Of a stretch of 41,566 nt of DNA, positions 41,227-41,566 are shown one piece after another; position 1 is the first letter of the stretch, and each line of letters opens with the position of its first letter. A program made the position numbers and the translations under genes. Source of the DNA: Crocinitomicaceae bacterium (GTDB taxonomy: Bacteria > Bacteroidota > Bacteroidia > Flavobacteriales_D > Crocinitomicaceae); the NCBI GenBank assembly GCA_023268965.1, contig JALRJE010000053.1, forward strand, positions 1 to 41,566. Direction: 5' to 3'. The notes beneath the pieces are model-generated. The model did not search any database. It was not told the origin of the DNA and was given only the letters and a program-made list of their open reading frames with translations.

Positions 41227-41566
41227 GGGGTCGACATTGGATTTGACAGCGATAGCGGTAGTCAGGTGTCAGCATGCAGAGGCTTGTAGTGTTCCTCTTA
41301 AATCAAATGCTACGAACAATAAATGACAACACGTCATACGCACTTGCTGCTTAATTAACGGAATGTTAATTGGCTTAATCTAGCTGAAGTACAGTAGGCC
41401 AGACAAGTACTTCTGATGAGTCGCCACCCTTTCGGCTCATCGTTTAGAAGTTCATCTCATAGGGTTAGTGTTGCCGATGGTTTTACCGCAACATGAAATT
41501 AAAAAACCTAAGTATTCGCGTTGGGTGTTCTTGTCCGGCCGCATATCGAAAATTAATCACGAACTA
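41227..41566 (+). ncRNA. ssrA: tmRNA (ssrA), 3' end cut by window edge
   Basis: The 5' end GGGGTCGACATTGGATTTGA is the conserved tRNA-like half of tmRNA (acceptor strand plus GGATTTGACAG). Pseudoknot 1 follows, and the tag reading frame ends at 41354 (TAA) with Y-A-L-A-A. Reading back in frame gives N-D-N-T-S-Y-A-L-A-A from 41322; the resume codon is not certain. Hairpins after the tag, such as GATGAG paired with CTCATC near 41415-41440, fit the downstream pseudoknots. The 3' half with the T arm and CCA end lies beyond the edge. With SmpB it rescues stalled ribosomes and tags incomplete proteins for proteolysis. It is an independent unit, divergent from the efflux operon. Confidence 0.93.

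Noticed and set aside
41141-41326. Open frame of 61 codons before and into ssrA
   Set aside because: It crosses the TetR operator, the ssrA promoter and the tmRNA 5' half; it is not a gene.
1-41566. Prophage, insertion sequence, toxin-antitoxin or defence island
   Set aside because: No integrase, transposase, terminal repeat, restriction or toxin gene was seen; base composition and gene style look even throughout.

Overview
The window looks like chromosomal DNA of a Bacteroidota member, most likely a flavobacteria-type lineage. The supporting signs are: several secreted proteins ending in type IX secretion (T9SS) sorting domains (YPNP...GxYxxxI pattern); promoters with the Bacteroidota-specific -7 box TAnnTTTG instead of -10/-35 boxes; no obvious Shine-Dalgarno sequences; a Nudix-type sugar regulator; and a tmRNA whose tag ends in YALAA. 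There are no insertion sequences, phage genes, CRISPR arrays or tRNAs. The genus cannot be fixed from sequence alone.

Layout, left to right. (1) 1-4800, minus strand: a 3-oxoadipyl-CoA-type thiolase followed by a tightly overlapping trio (lipoprotein, outer-membrane beta-barrel, and a secreted repeat protein cut by the left edge; the last has no stop codon in the window). (2) 4879-7127, plus: a zinc-ribbon SAM methyltransferase translationally coupled to a GlcD/D-lactate dehydrogenase-type flavoprotein. (3) 7142-10906, minus: fabG-hemB-hutH-membrane protein, behind one good promoter. (4) 10982-14569: rimO plus a lipoprotein (minus), divergent from a lipoprotein-tlyA pair and a small unknown gene (plus). 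(5) 14609-23425, minus: a six-gene maltodextrin operon (BadF-type sugar kinase, GH13 amylase, MFS sugar transporter, beta-phosphoglucomutase, GH65 maltose phosphorylase, T9SS-secreted GH13 amylase), with a divergent Nudix-like regulator at 23498-24253. (6) 24282-26009: M14 metallopeptidase, then a strong terminator. (7) 26058-31241, minus: a 1727-residue Ig-repeat surface protein. (8) 31451-34852, plus: phosphodiesterase, secreted PKD protein, MFS exporter, then a strong bidirectional terminator. (9) 34940-41062, minus: a complete tetR-tolC-MFP-RND efflux operon with two palindromic TetR operators. (10) 41227 to the right edge: ssrA (tmRNA), 3' end cut.

How the genes work together. The maltodextrin operon reads as a self-contained phosphorolytic route: amylases trim starch, an MFS carrier imports maltose, GH65 splits it with phosphate into glucose and beta-glucose-1-phosphate, PgmB turns the latter into glucose-6-phosphate, and the BadF-family kinase is a plausible glucokinase for the free glucose. 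No SusC/SusD pair is present. The efflux operon encodes all three layers of an RND pump plus its own repressor. The most noteworthy points are: the phosphorolytic maltose locus without SusCD; facing promoters around a palindrome at its regulator; an unusually high share of genes whose -7 box lies 4-8 nt from the start codon, predicting leaderless mRNAs; paired TetR operators; and a tmRNA tag that differs from the usual Bacteroidota type. No wholly unprecedented system is evident.
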